64,000 nucleotides of DNA from Aeromonas aquatica (GTDB lineage Bacteria > Pseudomonadota > Gammaproteobacteria > Enterobacterales > Aeromonadaceae), in contig NZ_JRGL01000092.1 in the NCBI RefSeq assembly GCF_000764655.1, positions 62,001 through 126,000 on the forward strand. Direction: 5' to 3'. Below, piece by piece: positions 54,593-61,913 of the stretch (position 1 is the first letter of the stretch; every line of letters begins with the position of its first letter). Both the position numbers and the translations under genes were made by a program. Under the pieces are notes generated by a model that saw nothing but the letters and a program-made list of their open reading frames with translations, did no database searches and was not told where the DNA came from.

Positions 54593-54662
54593 ATCTACCG
54601 CAAGCAGCAGGGCTTGGAAGAAACGAGCCAGCGCTGAAAGAGGGCTGAATATCAGCCCTCTC
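54593..54662 (+). pseudogene. Copy of the luxO-like 3' end with its terminator
   Basis: IYRKQQGLEETSQR-stop (54593-54637) aligns codon by codon with IYRKKQGWEDASQR-stop at 54514-54558, followed in both by the hairpin GAGGGCTGAATATCAGCCCTC (here 54639-54662). One codon change is silent and four alter the residue. It is a second gene end, complete with terminator, but without the rest of the gene. Confidence 0.8.
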
Positions 54663-54697
54663 ATCTCTCATCTTCATTACCACAGGGCTCTCTTGGC

Positions 54698-55033
54698 CTA
54701 ATAGACCATGGCCAGGCTCATCAGCATCAGGCCTAGGGCGGCGAAGGCCCCTTCCTTGATGGCCAGACGGGGCACCAGGGCCTTGGGCAGCGCGGGGAAC
54801 AGGCTCAAGGCAAAGCCAAGCCCGGGCATCAGCCAATGAAAGCCCGGACTGCGCTGGGTGGGATCGGCGGCGCCGTTGATGACGATAAGCAGGATAAACA
54901 GGGTGAAGGCGGGCAGGATGAACCAGCGGGCGCTGCCTGAGGCGACGGCCCGCAGCGGTGAGATGCGATAGAGCACCAGGGTCACGATGAACAGCACCAG
55001 GGGGGCCAACAGATAAAGCGGGGCCGGATTCAT
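54698..55033 (-). CDS. Small membrane protein of unknown function (111 aa)
   Basis: The 111-residue product is very hydrophobic with about four membrane segments (LLAPLVLFIVTLVLY, FILPAFTLFILLIVING, WLMPGLGFALSLFPAL, GAFAALGLMLMSLAMV). I recognise no family. It is a reverse single gene downstream of the luxO-like locus, with no clear partner. The ATG has a GGAGAACTTCCG-type ribosome site (reverse strand). Confidence 0.65.
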   Translation of the reverse strand: MNPAPLYLLAPLVLFIVTLVLYRISPLRAVASGSARWFILPAFTLFILLIVINGAADPTQRSPGFHWLMPGLGFALSLFPALPKALVPRLAIKEGAFAALGLMLMSLAMVY

Positions 55034-55252
55034 GACGGAAGTTCTCCAGATGATGGCAGGTTGAAGGAGGCCGAGCTCATCGACCTCCTGCGGGTGACGG
55101 CAGTCAGGGCCGTCGCCGTCTGAGCGTAGATCGACCGTGGCGGGTCTCCAGACGATGGGGGGCGAGTTTACTCAGCCCGGGTGAGGGATGACCAGCCTGG
55201 TTGCCCCGGCCTGTGAAGCCGATCCCAGGGCAAAGGTTTGCCCGAGCCGGGA

Positions 55253-55591
55253 TCAGCGCAGCCAGAACCAGGCGCCGGCAAATGCCAGCCAGCTCAGCGC
55301 CAGCAGTATCCAGGGCAGTGGGTGCTGGCGGGAGATCTCGATCATCTCGACTTCGATCTCTTCCTCCTGTTCGCCTTGCGGAAGAGACTTGGCCTTGGCG
55401 TGCAGTTTCTTCTGGCGATTGGCCTCCCGTGCCCGCGCCTTCATCTGCTTCTTGTATTCATCTACGCCCTTCTGGATCCCTTGCGCGATCAGCTGGGTCT
55501 GCTCCTTGGTCTGGCCCGGTTTCTGGTTGGCGCGGGCGATCTTCATCGCCTCTTGCTGGGTCTCGGGGGAAATCTTGTCGTACTTTGCCAT
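55253..55591 (-). CDS. DUF2956 family protein
   Basis: The 112-residue protein begins MAKYDKISPETQQEAMKIARANQKPGQTKEQTQLIAQGIQKGVDEYKKQMKARARE, the pattern of DUF2956, and ends in one membrane helix (LPWILLALSWLAFAGAWFWL), so it is probably tail-anchored in the inner membrane. A charged acidic stretch (EQEEEIEVEMIEIS) precedes the helix. Function unknown. AAGGAGCACCTC precedes the start on the reverse strand. Confidence 0.85.
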   Translation of the reverse strand: MAKYDKISPETQQEAMKIARANQKPGQTKEQTQLIAQGIQKGVDEYKKQMKARAREANRQKKLHAKAKSLPQGEQEEEIEVEMIEISRQHPLPWILLALSWLAFAGAWFWLR

Positions 55592-55851
55592 TCGAGGTGC
55601 TCCTTGGCGTCGGTTGGCGGGAAGTATGCCATAACTGCTTCCCGCAGACTGCCATTTGGGCCGACGAAATAACCTGGTGTCGCACTGAAAAAGGGGCTGG
55701 ATATCAGAACGCTAAATCAGGTTGCGTGGGTGATCACATTTAGCGGAATTTGTGAGTCGTCGATGAAAAATCGTCACATGTTGTTTGTTATATTACCGCC
55801 CGACCCGATGGCTTGGGTCGTCCAATAACAAAATAACAAGGTGATATGGAA

Positions 55852-57522
55852 ATGAATTATAAATTTGTCAAAGGAAGTGTCGCACTGGCTGTACTCGCCG
55901 CGCTGAGTGGTTGTAATTCCTCCAAGAATGAAAGTGTCGCCCCCTGCAGCGAAAATGTCTGCAAACTCACCGTCCTGCACACCAACGATACCCATGGCCG
56001 TTTCTGGCACAACGACAAGGGTGAATATGGTATGGCGGCCCAAAAGACCCTGGTCGAGCGGCTGCGTGCCGAGGCCAAGGCGGCCGGCAGCGAGGTGCTG
56101 GTGCTCTCCGGTGGTGACGTGAACACCGGGGTACCCGAGTCGGATCTGCAGGATGCGGAGCCGGACTTCATGGCCATGAACAGCATTCGTTACGATGCCA
56201 TGGCCGTGGGCAACCACGAATTTGACAACCCTTTGACTATCCTGGAAAAACAGCGTGAGTGGGCCAAATTCCCCATGATCTCTGCCAACATCTACGACAA
56301 GGCCAGCGGCAAGCGCTACTTCGACCCCTACAAGGTGTTCAAGCTGGAGAACGGCCTCAAGGTTGCCGTGCTGGGCCTGACCACCGAAGACACCGCCCAG
56401 CTGGTGGATCCCAACAACGTCCAGACCCTGGAGTTCCGCGATCCGACCACGGAGGCCGCCAAGCTTGGCAAGCAGATCCGCAGCGATAAAGAAGCGAATC
56501 TGGTCTTCGCCATCACCCACATGGGCCACTACGAGAATGGTCAGCACGGCAGCAATGCCCCTGGTGACGTCGAGATGGCGCGCGCGCTGCCGGCCGGCAC
56601 CCTGGACGCCATCATAGGTGGTCACTCCCAGAACCCGGTCTGCATGGAGCCGGGTACCCCGGACAAATACGCCAACTTCCAGCCGGGGGACGACTGCCAG
56701 CCGGATCAGCAGAACGGCACCTGGATCATGCAGGCCCACGAGTGGGGCAAGTATGTGGGCCGTGCCCAGTTTGACTACCAGAATGGCAAACTGACCCTCA
56801 CCCGCTACGACCTGATCCCGGTCAACCTGAAAGACAGCAAGGGTGCCTTCATTCAAGAAGAGATCACCAAGGATCCTGAGCTGTACAACACGTTGCTCGG
56901 CTATCAGGAGAAAGGGCAGCAGGAACTCGGCGTGGTGATCGGCTCCACCGACGGCAAGCTGGAAGGGGACAGGGCCGTGGTGCGCAGCCAGCAGACCAAC
57001 CTGGGCCGCCTCATCACCACCGCCACGGCGCAGAAGCTGAACACCGACTTTGCCATCGTCAACTCCGGTGGGGTGCGTGACTCCATCGTCGCCGGCGACA
57101 TCAGCTACCGCAGCGTGCTGCTGGTACACCCCTTTGGCAACACGGTGAACAAGGCCGAGATGAAGGGCAGCGAGCTGGCGACCTACCTGGGCCAGGTAGC
57201 GACCAAGACCCGCACCACGGGTGGCTATGCCCAGTTTGGCGGCATCAGCATGGCGGTGGATTGCCAGGCCAAGAGCGTGACCATCAGCGATGTCGGTGGC
57301 AAGGCCTTCGATCCGGCGGCGACCTACAGCTTCGCCATCCCGAGCTTCAGCGCGTCTGGCGGTGACGGTTATCCGAAGATCAACACCATCAATGCCGGTC
57401 TGGTGGATGCCGCCGTATTGAAAGAGTTCATCGAGTTGAAGAAGACCATCCAGGTGGCCGATTATCAGCCCAATGGCGAAGTCAGTTATTTGAATTCCCC
57501 CTCGACTGCGGGTTGCCAATAA
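55852..57522 (+). CDS. ushA: 5'-nucleotidase/UDP-sugar hydrolase, lipoprotein form
   Basis: The start at 55852 is preferred because AAGGTG lies eight bases upstream; the ATG at 55846 is too close. A lipobox (LAALSGC) suggests an anchored enzyme, as in Vibrio. The metallophosphatase domain has the five usual motifs: LHTNDTHGRF, LSGGDVNTG, AVGNHEFD, ITHMGHY and IIGGHSQ. The C-terminal nucleotidase domain has VNSGGVRDSIVAGDISYRSVLLVHPFGNTV and FSASGGDGYPKI. It hydrolyses nucleotides and UDP-sugars in the periplasm to recover nucleosides. The upstream region carries TGTGAGTCGTCGAT-GAAAA-ATCGTCACA (55751-55777), an imperfect dyad too widely spaced for CRP. Confidence 0.94.
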   Translation: MNYKFVKGSVALAVLAALSGCNSSKNESVAPCSENVCKLTVLHTNDTHGRFWHNDKGEYGMAAQKTLVERLRAEAKAAGSEVLVLSGGDVNTGVPESDLQDAEPDFMAMNSIRYDAMAVGNHEFDNPLTILEKQREWAKFPMISANIYDKASGKRYFDPYKVFKLENGLKVAVLGLTTEDTAQLVDPNNVQTLEFRDPTTEAAKLGKQIRSDKEANLVFAITHMGHYENGQHGSNAPGDVEMARALPAGTLDAIIGGHSQNPVCMEPGTPDKYANFQPGDDCQPDQQNGTWIMQAHEWGKYVGRAQFDYQNGKLTLTRYDLIPVNLKDSKGAFIQEEITKDPELYNTLLGYQEKGQQELGVVIGSTDGKLEGDRAVVRSQQTNLGRLITTATAQKLNTDFAIVNSGGVRDSIVAGDISYRSVLLVHPFGNTVNKAEMKGSELATYLGQVATKTRTTGGYAQFGGISMAVDCQAKSVTISDVGGKAFDPAATYSFAIPSFSASGGDGYPKINTINAGLVDAAVLKEFIELKKTIQVADYQPNGEVSYLNSPSTAGCQ

Positions 57523-57546
57523 TACCCAGGCATCCTCGGTCTAATT

Positions 57547-57577
57547 AAAAAAAGGCAGCCATGGGCTGCCTTTTTTA
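57547..57577 (+). terminator. Terminator of ushA
   Basis: AAAAAAGGCAGCC-ATG-GGCTGCCTTTTTT, 25 bases after the stop. Confidence 0.93.
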
Positions 57578-57689
57578 TTCGCGCGTTATTCATGGCGGAT
57601 CATTACATTGACGAGGTTGTTATTAATGACTGGCCATTGGGCGCGGTAACCTGAGCCAGGTGAAATGGCTCAGCGCCAGGGCGCAAATA

Positions 57690-57716
57690 AAAAGGCGACC
57701 CTGAGGTCGCCTTTTT
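57690..57716 (-). terminator. Terminator of the Tim44-like gene
   Basis: AAAAGGCGACC-CTGA-GGTCGCCTTTTT, with its T run suited to the reverse gene that ends at 57739. Confidence 0.9.
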
Positions 57717-57738
57717 GAGATTTACCGGATTGAGCCTA

Positions 57739-58593
57739 TTACAGCTGCTCGATACCGGCGATGTGCCAGGGGGCATTGTCCTTGGCCAGGTTACGCTCGA
57801 GGTGCCATACCTCTTTGATGTCTTCCTCTACCTGCTCCTGACGGTCCATGTAGCGGCCGCTGAAGCGCACGCTGACCTGGGCCCAGTCGCTGCCGTAGTC
57901 GGCACGAACCAGCTGGGTGTCCACATACATCACTTCGGTATGCTGCTCGCCGGTCAGCTCGGCGCGGTCGGCCTTGAGCTGTTCGAACAGCTCCGGGCTC
58001 ACGTATTCGCGAATCTTCTCCAGATCGTTCTTGTTCCAGGCTTCTTGCAGGGTGCGGTAGTGATCGCGGGCACCGGACAGGAAGCCATTCATGTCGAAGC
58101 CCGGGGGCAGGCGGAAGGGCACGTCACTGTCGGCAAAACCGGTGGCCTGGGGGGCGCTGTGGCTCTGCTCGAACTGCTGCGGGGCGGCCGATGGCGGCTG
58201 ATAACCCGCATAGGCGGCCTGTGGCCGGGCCGTCGCCGCCTTGTTCTTGCGCAGGGTGCGGAACAGGAAGACGGCACCCAGGGCCAGCATGGCGATCAGC
58301 AGCATGTCCATGCCCTGCAGACCTTCGAAGGCGCCGCTACCCAGCAGGTAGGCGAACAGGCCGCCGGCCAGCAGGCCGCCGAGCAGGCCGCCCATCATGC
58401 CGCTCTTCTTGGGCGCCGCGGCCAGGGTCGGGTTCTTGCCGTTCACTGGTGCTGCGGCCGGAGCCGGTTGCGCCGGCGCCGTCTTGTAGCTCTTGCCAAA
58501 GGATTTGCCGCCACCAAATTTCTTGGCTTCGGCGATGGGTGCCCCGAGGCCAATGGCCAGGATCACGGCAAACAGGGTCAGCATCTTTTTCAT
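57739..58593 (-). CDS. Tim44-like domain membrane protein
   Basis: The start at 58593 (MKKMLTLFAVILAIGLGAPIAEA) is chosen; 58614 is an alternative without a ribosome site. After the signal peptide come a KKFGGGKSFGKSYKT linker, a Pro/Ala stretch, a Gly-rich hydrophobic region with two membrane segments (MMGGLLGGLLAGGLFAYLLG, MLLIAMLALGAVFLF), and a C-terminal Tim44-like domain (~160-284: FLSGARDHYRTLQEAWNKNDLEKIREYVSPELFEQL). The function in bacteria is unknown; association with inner-membrane secretion machinery is speculated for the family. It is a single gene. Confidence 0.85.
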   Translation of the reverse strand: MKKMLTLFAVILAIGLGAPIAEAKKFGGGKSFGKSYKTAPAQPAPAAAPVNGKNPTLAAAPKKSGMMGGLLGGLLAGGLFAYLLGSGAFEGLQGMDMLLIAMLALGAVFLFRTLRKNKAATARPQAAYAGYQPPSAAPQQFEQSHSAPQATGFADSDVPFRLPPGFDMNGFLSGARDHYRTLQEAWNKNDLEKIREYVSPELFEQLKADRAELTGEQHTEVMYVDTQLVRADYGSDWAQVSVRFSGRYMDRQEQVEEDIKEVWHLERNLAKDNAPWHIAGIEQL

Positions 58594-58765
58594 TTTGACT
58601 CTTTTCACTCTCATGTGGATGGGGGCATGCTCTGCTTGTACGAGGCGCATGGCAGGCTGCCAGTCCCTTTTTGTGGTGCAGCTTGCGACTATGATTAACA
58701 TGTTTGGCATGAATTATTCATGAACAGATTGTGCCCCATTCAGGGGCTTTTGCAGGAGAAGCGCT

Positions 58766-58867
58766 ATGAAAAACAGACGACCGAGCCGGACGGTGCGCAG
58801 GCTGCGCAACAAGATGAGAAGCAAGGTGCAGGATCCGGTCCTGGTGTGGCCCTTCCTCGTGCTGTGA
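58766..58867 (+). CDS. Putative 33-residue basic peptide upstream of dnaB
   Basis: The frame MKNRRPSRTVRRLRNKMRSK... has AGGAG seven bases before its ATG, a very basic N-terminal half (11 Arg/Lys in 20 residues) and a hydrophobic end (PVLVWPFLVL). It ends 150 bases before dnaB and lies in the ~425-base gap between the Tim44-like gene and dnaB. The perfect dyad GCGCAG-G-CTGCGC occurs inside it (58795) and again at 58897. The good ribosome site supports a real peptide; composition alone would not. Confidence 0.4.
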   Translation: MKNRRPSRTVRRLRNKMRSKVQDPVLVWPFLVL

Positions 58868-59017
58868 GGCTGCGCCATGGTCCCGAAGCACGATGAGCGC
58901 AGGCTGCGCCAGCAACCCCTGGGAGGAGGGTGAAGTGAATGGCGCGCATTAGCGCTCGCGGTGGCGGGGTTTCTTTTGTAAAATTCCCGTCCCCTTCCCG
59001 CTGCGGTTTTTATGTGT

Positions 59018-60412
59018 ATGGCAGAGCAAGTGACGGCGAAAAAAGACGCCAAGACACAACAGCTGAAAGTTCCCCCCCACTCCTTTGAGGCCGAGCAGTC
59101 CGTACTGGGCGGCCTGATGCTGGATAACGAGGCCTGGGACAGGGTCGCCGAGCGGGTGATCGACAAGGATTTCTACAGCCGTCCCCACCGTCTCATCTTC
59201 CAGGCCATGACCCGTCTCTCCAACGCGGGTAACCCCATCGATCTCATCACATTGCAGGAGGAGCTGGAGCGCTCCGAGCAGTTGGAAGAGTCGGGAGGTT
59301 TTGCCTATCTGGTGGAGATCGCCAAGAACACCCCGAGCGCCGCCAACATCAACGCCTACGCCGAAATCGTGCGTGAGCGGGCCGTGGTACGGGAGATGAT
59401 CTCGGTCGCCAACGAGATAGTCGAGGCGGGTTACGAGCCCCAGGGCCGTACCTCCGGCGATCTGCTGGACTTGGCCGAGAGCAAGGTGTTCCAGATTGCC
59501 GAGCAGCGCACCAGCGCCAACGAGGGCCCCCAGCCGCTCAAGCTCATCCTGGAGCAGACGGTCGACAAGATTGAAGAGCTGTTCAAGACCCCTCACAACG
59601 GGGTGACTGGCGTCTCCAGCGGTTACGGCGATCTCGACAAGATGACCGCCGGCCTGCAGCGCTCGGATCTCATCATAGTGGCGGCCCGTCCCTCCATGGG
59701 CAAGACGACGTTTGCCATGAACCTGTGCGAGCACGCGGCGCTCACCGCCGACAAACCGGTGCTGATCTTCTCCCTGGAGATGCCCTCCGAGCAGATCATC
59801 ATGCGTATGCTCGCCTCTGTGGGGCGCATCGATCAGACCAAGGTGCGGACCGGCCAGCTCGACGACGAAGATTGGGCGCGCCTCTCCTCCACCATGGGGC
59901 TGCTGCTGGAGAAGGGCAAGATGTACATCGATGACGCCTCCGGCCTGACCCCGACCGACGTGCGTTCCCGTGCGCGGCGCATCGCCCGGGAGCACGGTGG
60001 CCTCTCCATGATCATGATCGACTACCTGCAGCTGATGCGGGTGCCGGCGCTGTCCGACAACCGGACCCTGGAAATCGGTGAAATCTCCCGCTCCCTCAAG
60101 GCGCTGGCGAAAGAGCTGCAATGCCCGGTGGTGGCGCTCTCCCAGCTGAACCGGAGCCTGGAGCAGCGCGCCGACAAGCGCCCGGTCAACTCGGATCTGC
60201 GGGAATCAGGCTCCATCGAGCAGGATGCGGATCTGATCATGTTTATCTACCGTGATGAGGTCTATCACGACGACAGTCCCGACAAGGGGATTGCCGAGAT
60301 CATCATCGGCAAGCAGCGTAACGGCCCCATAGGCCGGGTGCGCCTCACCTTCCAGGGCCAGTTCTCCCGGTTCGACAACTATGCCGGTCCGGCGTTTGAT
60401 GACGATTACTAA
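59018..60412 (+). CDS. dnaB: Replicative DNA helicase DnaB
   Basis: An ATG at 59018 (MAEQVTAKKDAK) is preferred; 59012 would add Met-Cys, and neither has a strong ribosome site. The ~464-residue protein has the N-terminal DnaB domain (VPPHSFEAEQSVLGGLMLDNEAWDRV...) and the RecA-like helicase core: AARPSMGKTTFAMNL (Walker A), MIMIDYLQLMRVP (Walker B), SRSLKALAKELQCPVVALSQLNR, and the arginine finger region KQRNGPIGRVRLTF. It is the hexameric 5'-3' helicase of the replication fork. It is followed by alr, as in many gammaproteobacteria. A diverged copy of its last codons lies 48 bases downstream. Confidence 0.96.
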   Translation: MAEQVTAKKDAKTQQLKVPPHSFEAEQSVLGGLMLDNEAWDRVAERVIDKDFYSRPHRLIFQAMTRLSNAGNPIDLITLQEELERSEQLEESGGFAYLVEIAKNTPSAANINAYAEIVRERAVVREMISVANEIVEAGYEPQGRTSGDLLDLAESKVFQIAEQRTSANEGPQPLKLILEQTVDKIEELFKTPHNGVTGVSSGYGDLDKMTAGLQRSDLIIVAARPSMGKTTFAMNLCEHAALTADKPVLIFSLEMPSEQIIMRMLASVGRIDQTKVRTGQLDDEDWARLSSTMGLLLEKGKMYIDDASGLTPTDVRSRARRIAREHGGLSMIMIDYLQLMRVPALSDNRTLEIGEISRSLKALAKELQCPVVALSQLNRSLEQRADKRPVNSDLRESGSIEQDADLIMFIYRDEVYHDDSPDKGIAEIIIGKQRNGPIGRVRLTFQGQFSRFDNYAGPAFDDDY

Positions 60413-60459
60413 GTAAGGGCCGGTCTGCGCACTCATATCAGTGCGTAAGTCCCCCCTGA

Positions 60460-60522
60460 TTCCAGACACAGTTTTCCCGGTTCGACAATTCTGCCGGTCC
60501 GGCCTTAGACGATGACTATCAA
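60460..60522 (+). pseudogene. Copy of the dnaB 3' end
   Basis: Twenty-one codons (FQTQFSRFDNSAGPALDDDY, then CAA) align without gaps to the last 21 codons of dnaB (FQGQFSRFDNYAGPAFDDDY-stop). Seven codon differences are silent, three replace a residue, and the stop TAA has become CAA. The excess of silent changes points to a former functional dnaB end. Confidence 0.8.
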
Positions 60523-60583
60523 GGGATGACACCACTCGGTGCCTGGCGCGCGTGCGCCATCATGCCCTCGTAAGGGAAAACAG

Positions 60584-61657
60584 ATGAAAGCGGCTATTGC
60601 CCAAATCGATACCTCGGCCCTGCGCCACAACCTCGCCGTGGTCAAGCGCCACGCCCCTTCCTGCAAGATCATCGCCGTGGTCAAGGCCAACGCCTATGGC
60701 CATGGTCTGCTGCCGGTGGCCCGCACCCTGGTGGATGCGGACGCCTATGCGGTGGCCCGCATCGAGGAGGCGCTGATGCTGCGCTCCTGCGCCGTGGTCA
60801 AACCCATAGTGCTGCTGGAGGGCTTCTTCTCGAGCGCGGATCTGCCGGTGCTGGCAGCCAACAACCTGCAGACGGCGGTGCACACCTGGGAGCAGCTCGA
60901 GGCCCTGGAGCAGGCCGAGCTGCCGGCCCCCGTGGTGGCCTGGCTCAAGCTCGACACCGGCATGCACCGGCTCGGGGTGCGGGCCGAGGAGATGCCCGCC
61001 TTTATCGAGCGGCTGGCCCGCTGCAAGAACGTGGTGCAGCCGTTCAACATCATGACCCACTTCAGCCGCTCCGATGAGCTCGAGCAGCCCACCACCCGTG
61101 AGCAGATCGATCTCTTCAGCCGCCTGACCGCGCCGCTCAAAGGCGAGCGCGCCATGGCGAACTCGGCGGGTATCCTGGCCTGGCCGGACTCCCACTGCGA
61201 CTGGGTGCGCCCCGGCGTCATCCTGTACGGTGTGTCGCCTTTCCCTAACACGGTGGCGGCGGATTTTGACCTCAAGCCGGTGATGACCCTCAAGACCCAG
61301 CTCATCGCGGTGCGAGATCACAAGGCCGGCGAGCCGGTGGGCTATGGCGCCAACTGGGTGTCGACCCGGGATACCCGACTCGGCGTCATCGCCATCGGCT
61401 ATGGCGACGGCTATCCCCGCATGGCACCCAACGGCACCTCTGTGCTGGTCAATGGCCGCATAGTGCCCCTGGTGGGCCGGGTCTCCATGGACATGACCAC
61501 AGTGGACTTGGGCCCGGGTGCCACCGACAAGGCTGGCGACGAGGCCGTGCTCTGGGGCGAAGGTTTGCCAGTGGAGCGGGTCGCCGACGAGATTGGCACC
61601 ATTCCTTATGAGCTGATCACCAAGCTGACGTCCAGAGTGTTTATGGAGTACGTCTAA
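60584..61657 (+). CDS. alr: Alanine racemase
   Basis: The start at 60584 follows AAGGGAAAACAG. The 357-residue protein is a fold-type III PLP enzyme: PLP lysine in [12 protein letters not shown] (Lys34), [31 protein letters not shown], the second catalytic Tyr in VGYGANWVS, and [11 protein letters not shown]. It makes D-alanine for peptidoglycan. It is downstream of dnaB. The last 25 codons are echoed by a diverged copy 20 bases after the stop. Confidence 0.95.
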   Translation: MKAAIAQIDTSALRHNLAVVKRHAPSCKIIAVVKANAYGHGLLPVARTLVDADAYAVARIEEALMLRSCAVVKPIVLLEGFFSSADLPVLAANNLQTAVHTWEQLEALEQAELPAPVVAWLKLDTGMHRLGVRAEEMPAFIERLARCKNVVQPFNIMTHFSRSDELEQPTTREQIDLFSRLTAPLKGERAMANSAGILAWPDSHCDWVRPGVILYGVSPFPNTVAADFDLKPVMTLKTQLIAVRDHKAGEPVGYGANWVSTRDTRLGVIAIGYGDGYPRMAPNGTSVLVNGRIVPLVGRVSMDMTTVDLGPGATDKAGDEAVLWGEGLPVERVADEIGTIPYELITKLTSRVFMEYV

Positions 61658-61677
61658 CCCTTTGACTTGGGATGGCG

Positions 61678-61755
61678 GCCGAGGAGATAGGCACAACTTC
61701 TCCCTACGAGTCGATCACCAAACTCACCTCTCGGGTCTTTATGGAGTATGTGTAG
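61678..61755 (+). pseudogene. Copy of the alr 3' end
   Basis: Twenty-six codons ([25 protein letters not shown]-stop) align with the last 25 of alr ([24 protein letters not shown]-stop) with one inserted codon. The final 13 sense codons encode identical residues although eight of them differ in the nucleotide sequence; overall twelve silent against three replacement differences. This end clearly evolved inside a working alr gene. Confidence 0.88.
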
Positions 61756-61805
61756 GCGAGTCCCCTCATCCCCGACCCTTCTCCCGCGAGGGGAGAAGGG
61801 GGAAC

Positions 61806-61839
61806 AAGAAGGCCGCCCCGATAAGGGCGGCCTTCTTTT
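61806..61839. terminator. Terminator downstream of the alr tail copy
   Basis: AAGAAGGCCGCCC-CGATAA-GGGCGGCCTTCTTTT, a 13-bp stem with a T run, between alr and the convergent putA. Confidence 0.9.
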
Positions 61840-61870
61840 ATGCTCGTTTATCCCATGGCCGAAAGAACAA

Positions 61871-61888
61871 GCCCCGCGTCTGCGGGGC
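61871..61888 (-). terminator. Hairpin downstream of putA
   Basis: GCCCCGC-GTCT-GCGGGGC, followed on the reverse strand by TTGTTCTTT; a likely putA terminator 26 bases after its stop. Confidence 0.7.
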
Positions 61889-61913
61889 CTGGCTCTCTGT
61901 CGGTGTGTGGTGC

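Noticed and set aside
55751-55777. A CRP site upstream of ushA (TGTGA...TCACA)
   Set aside because: The half-sites are separated by 17 bases instead of 6; it is only an imperfect dyad.
55774-57519. A 581-codon open frame antisense to ushA
   Set aside because: Mirror of a well-supported enzyme gene; no independent evidence for coding.
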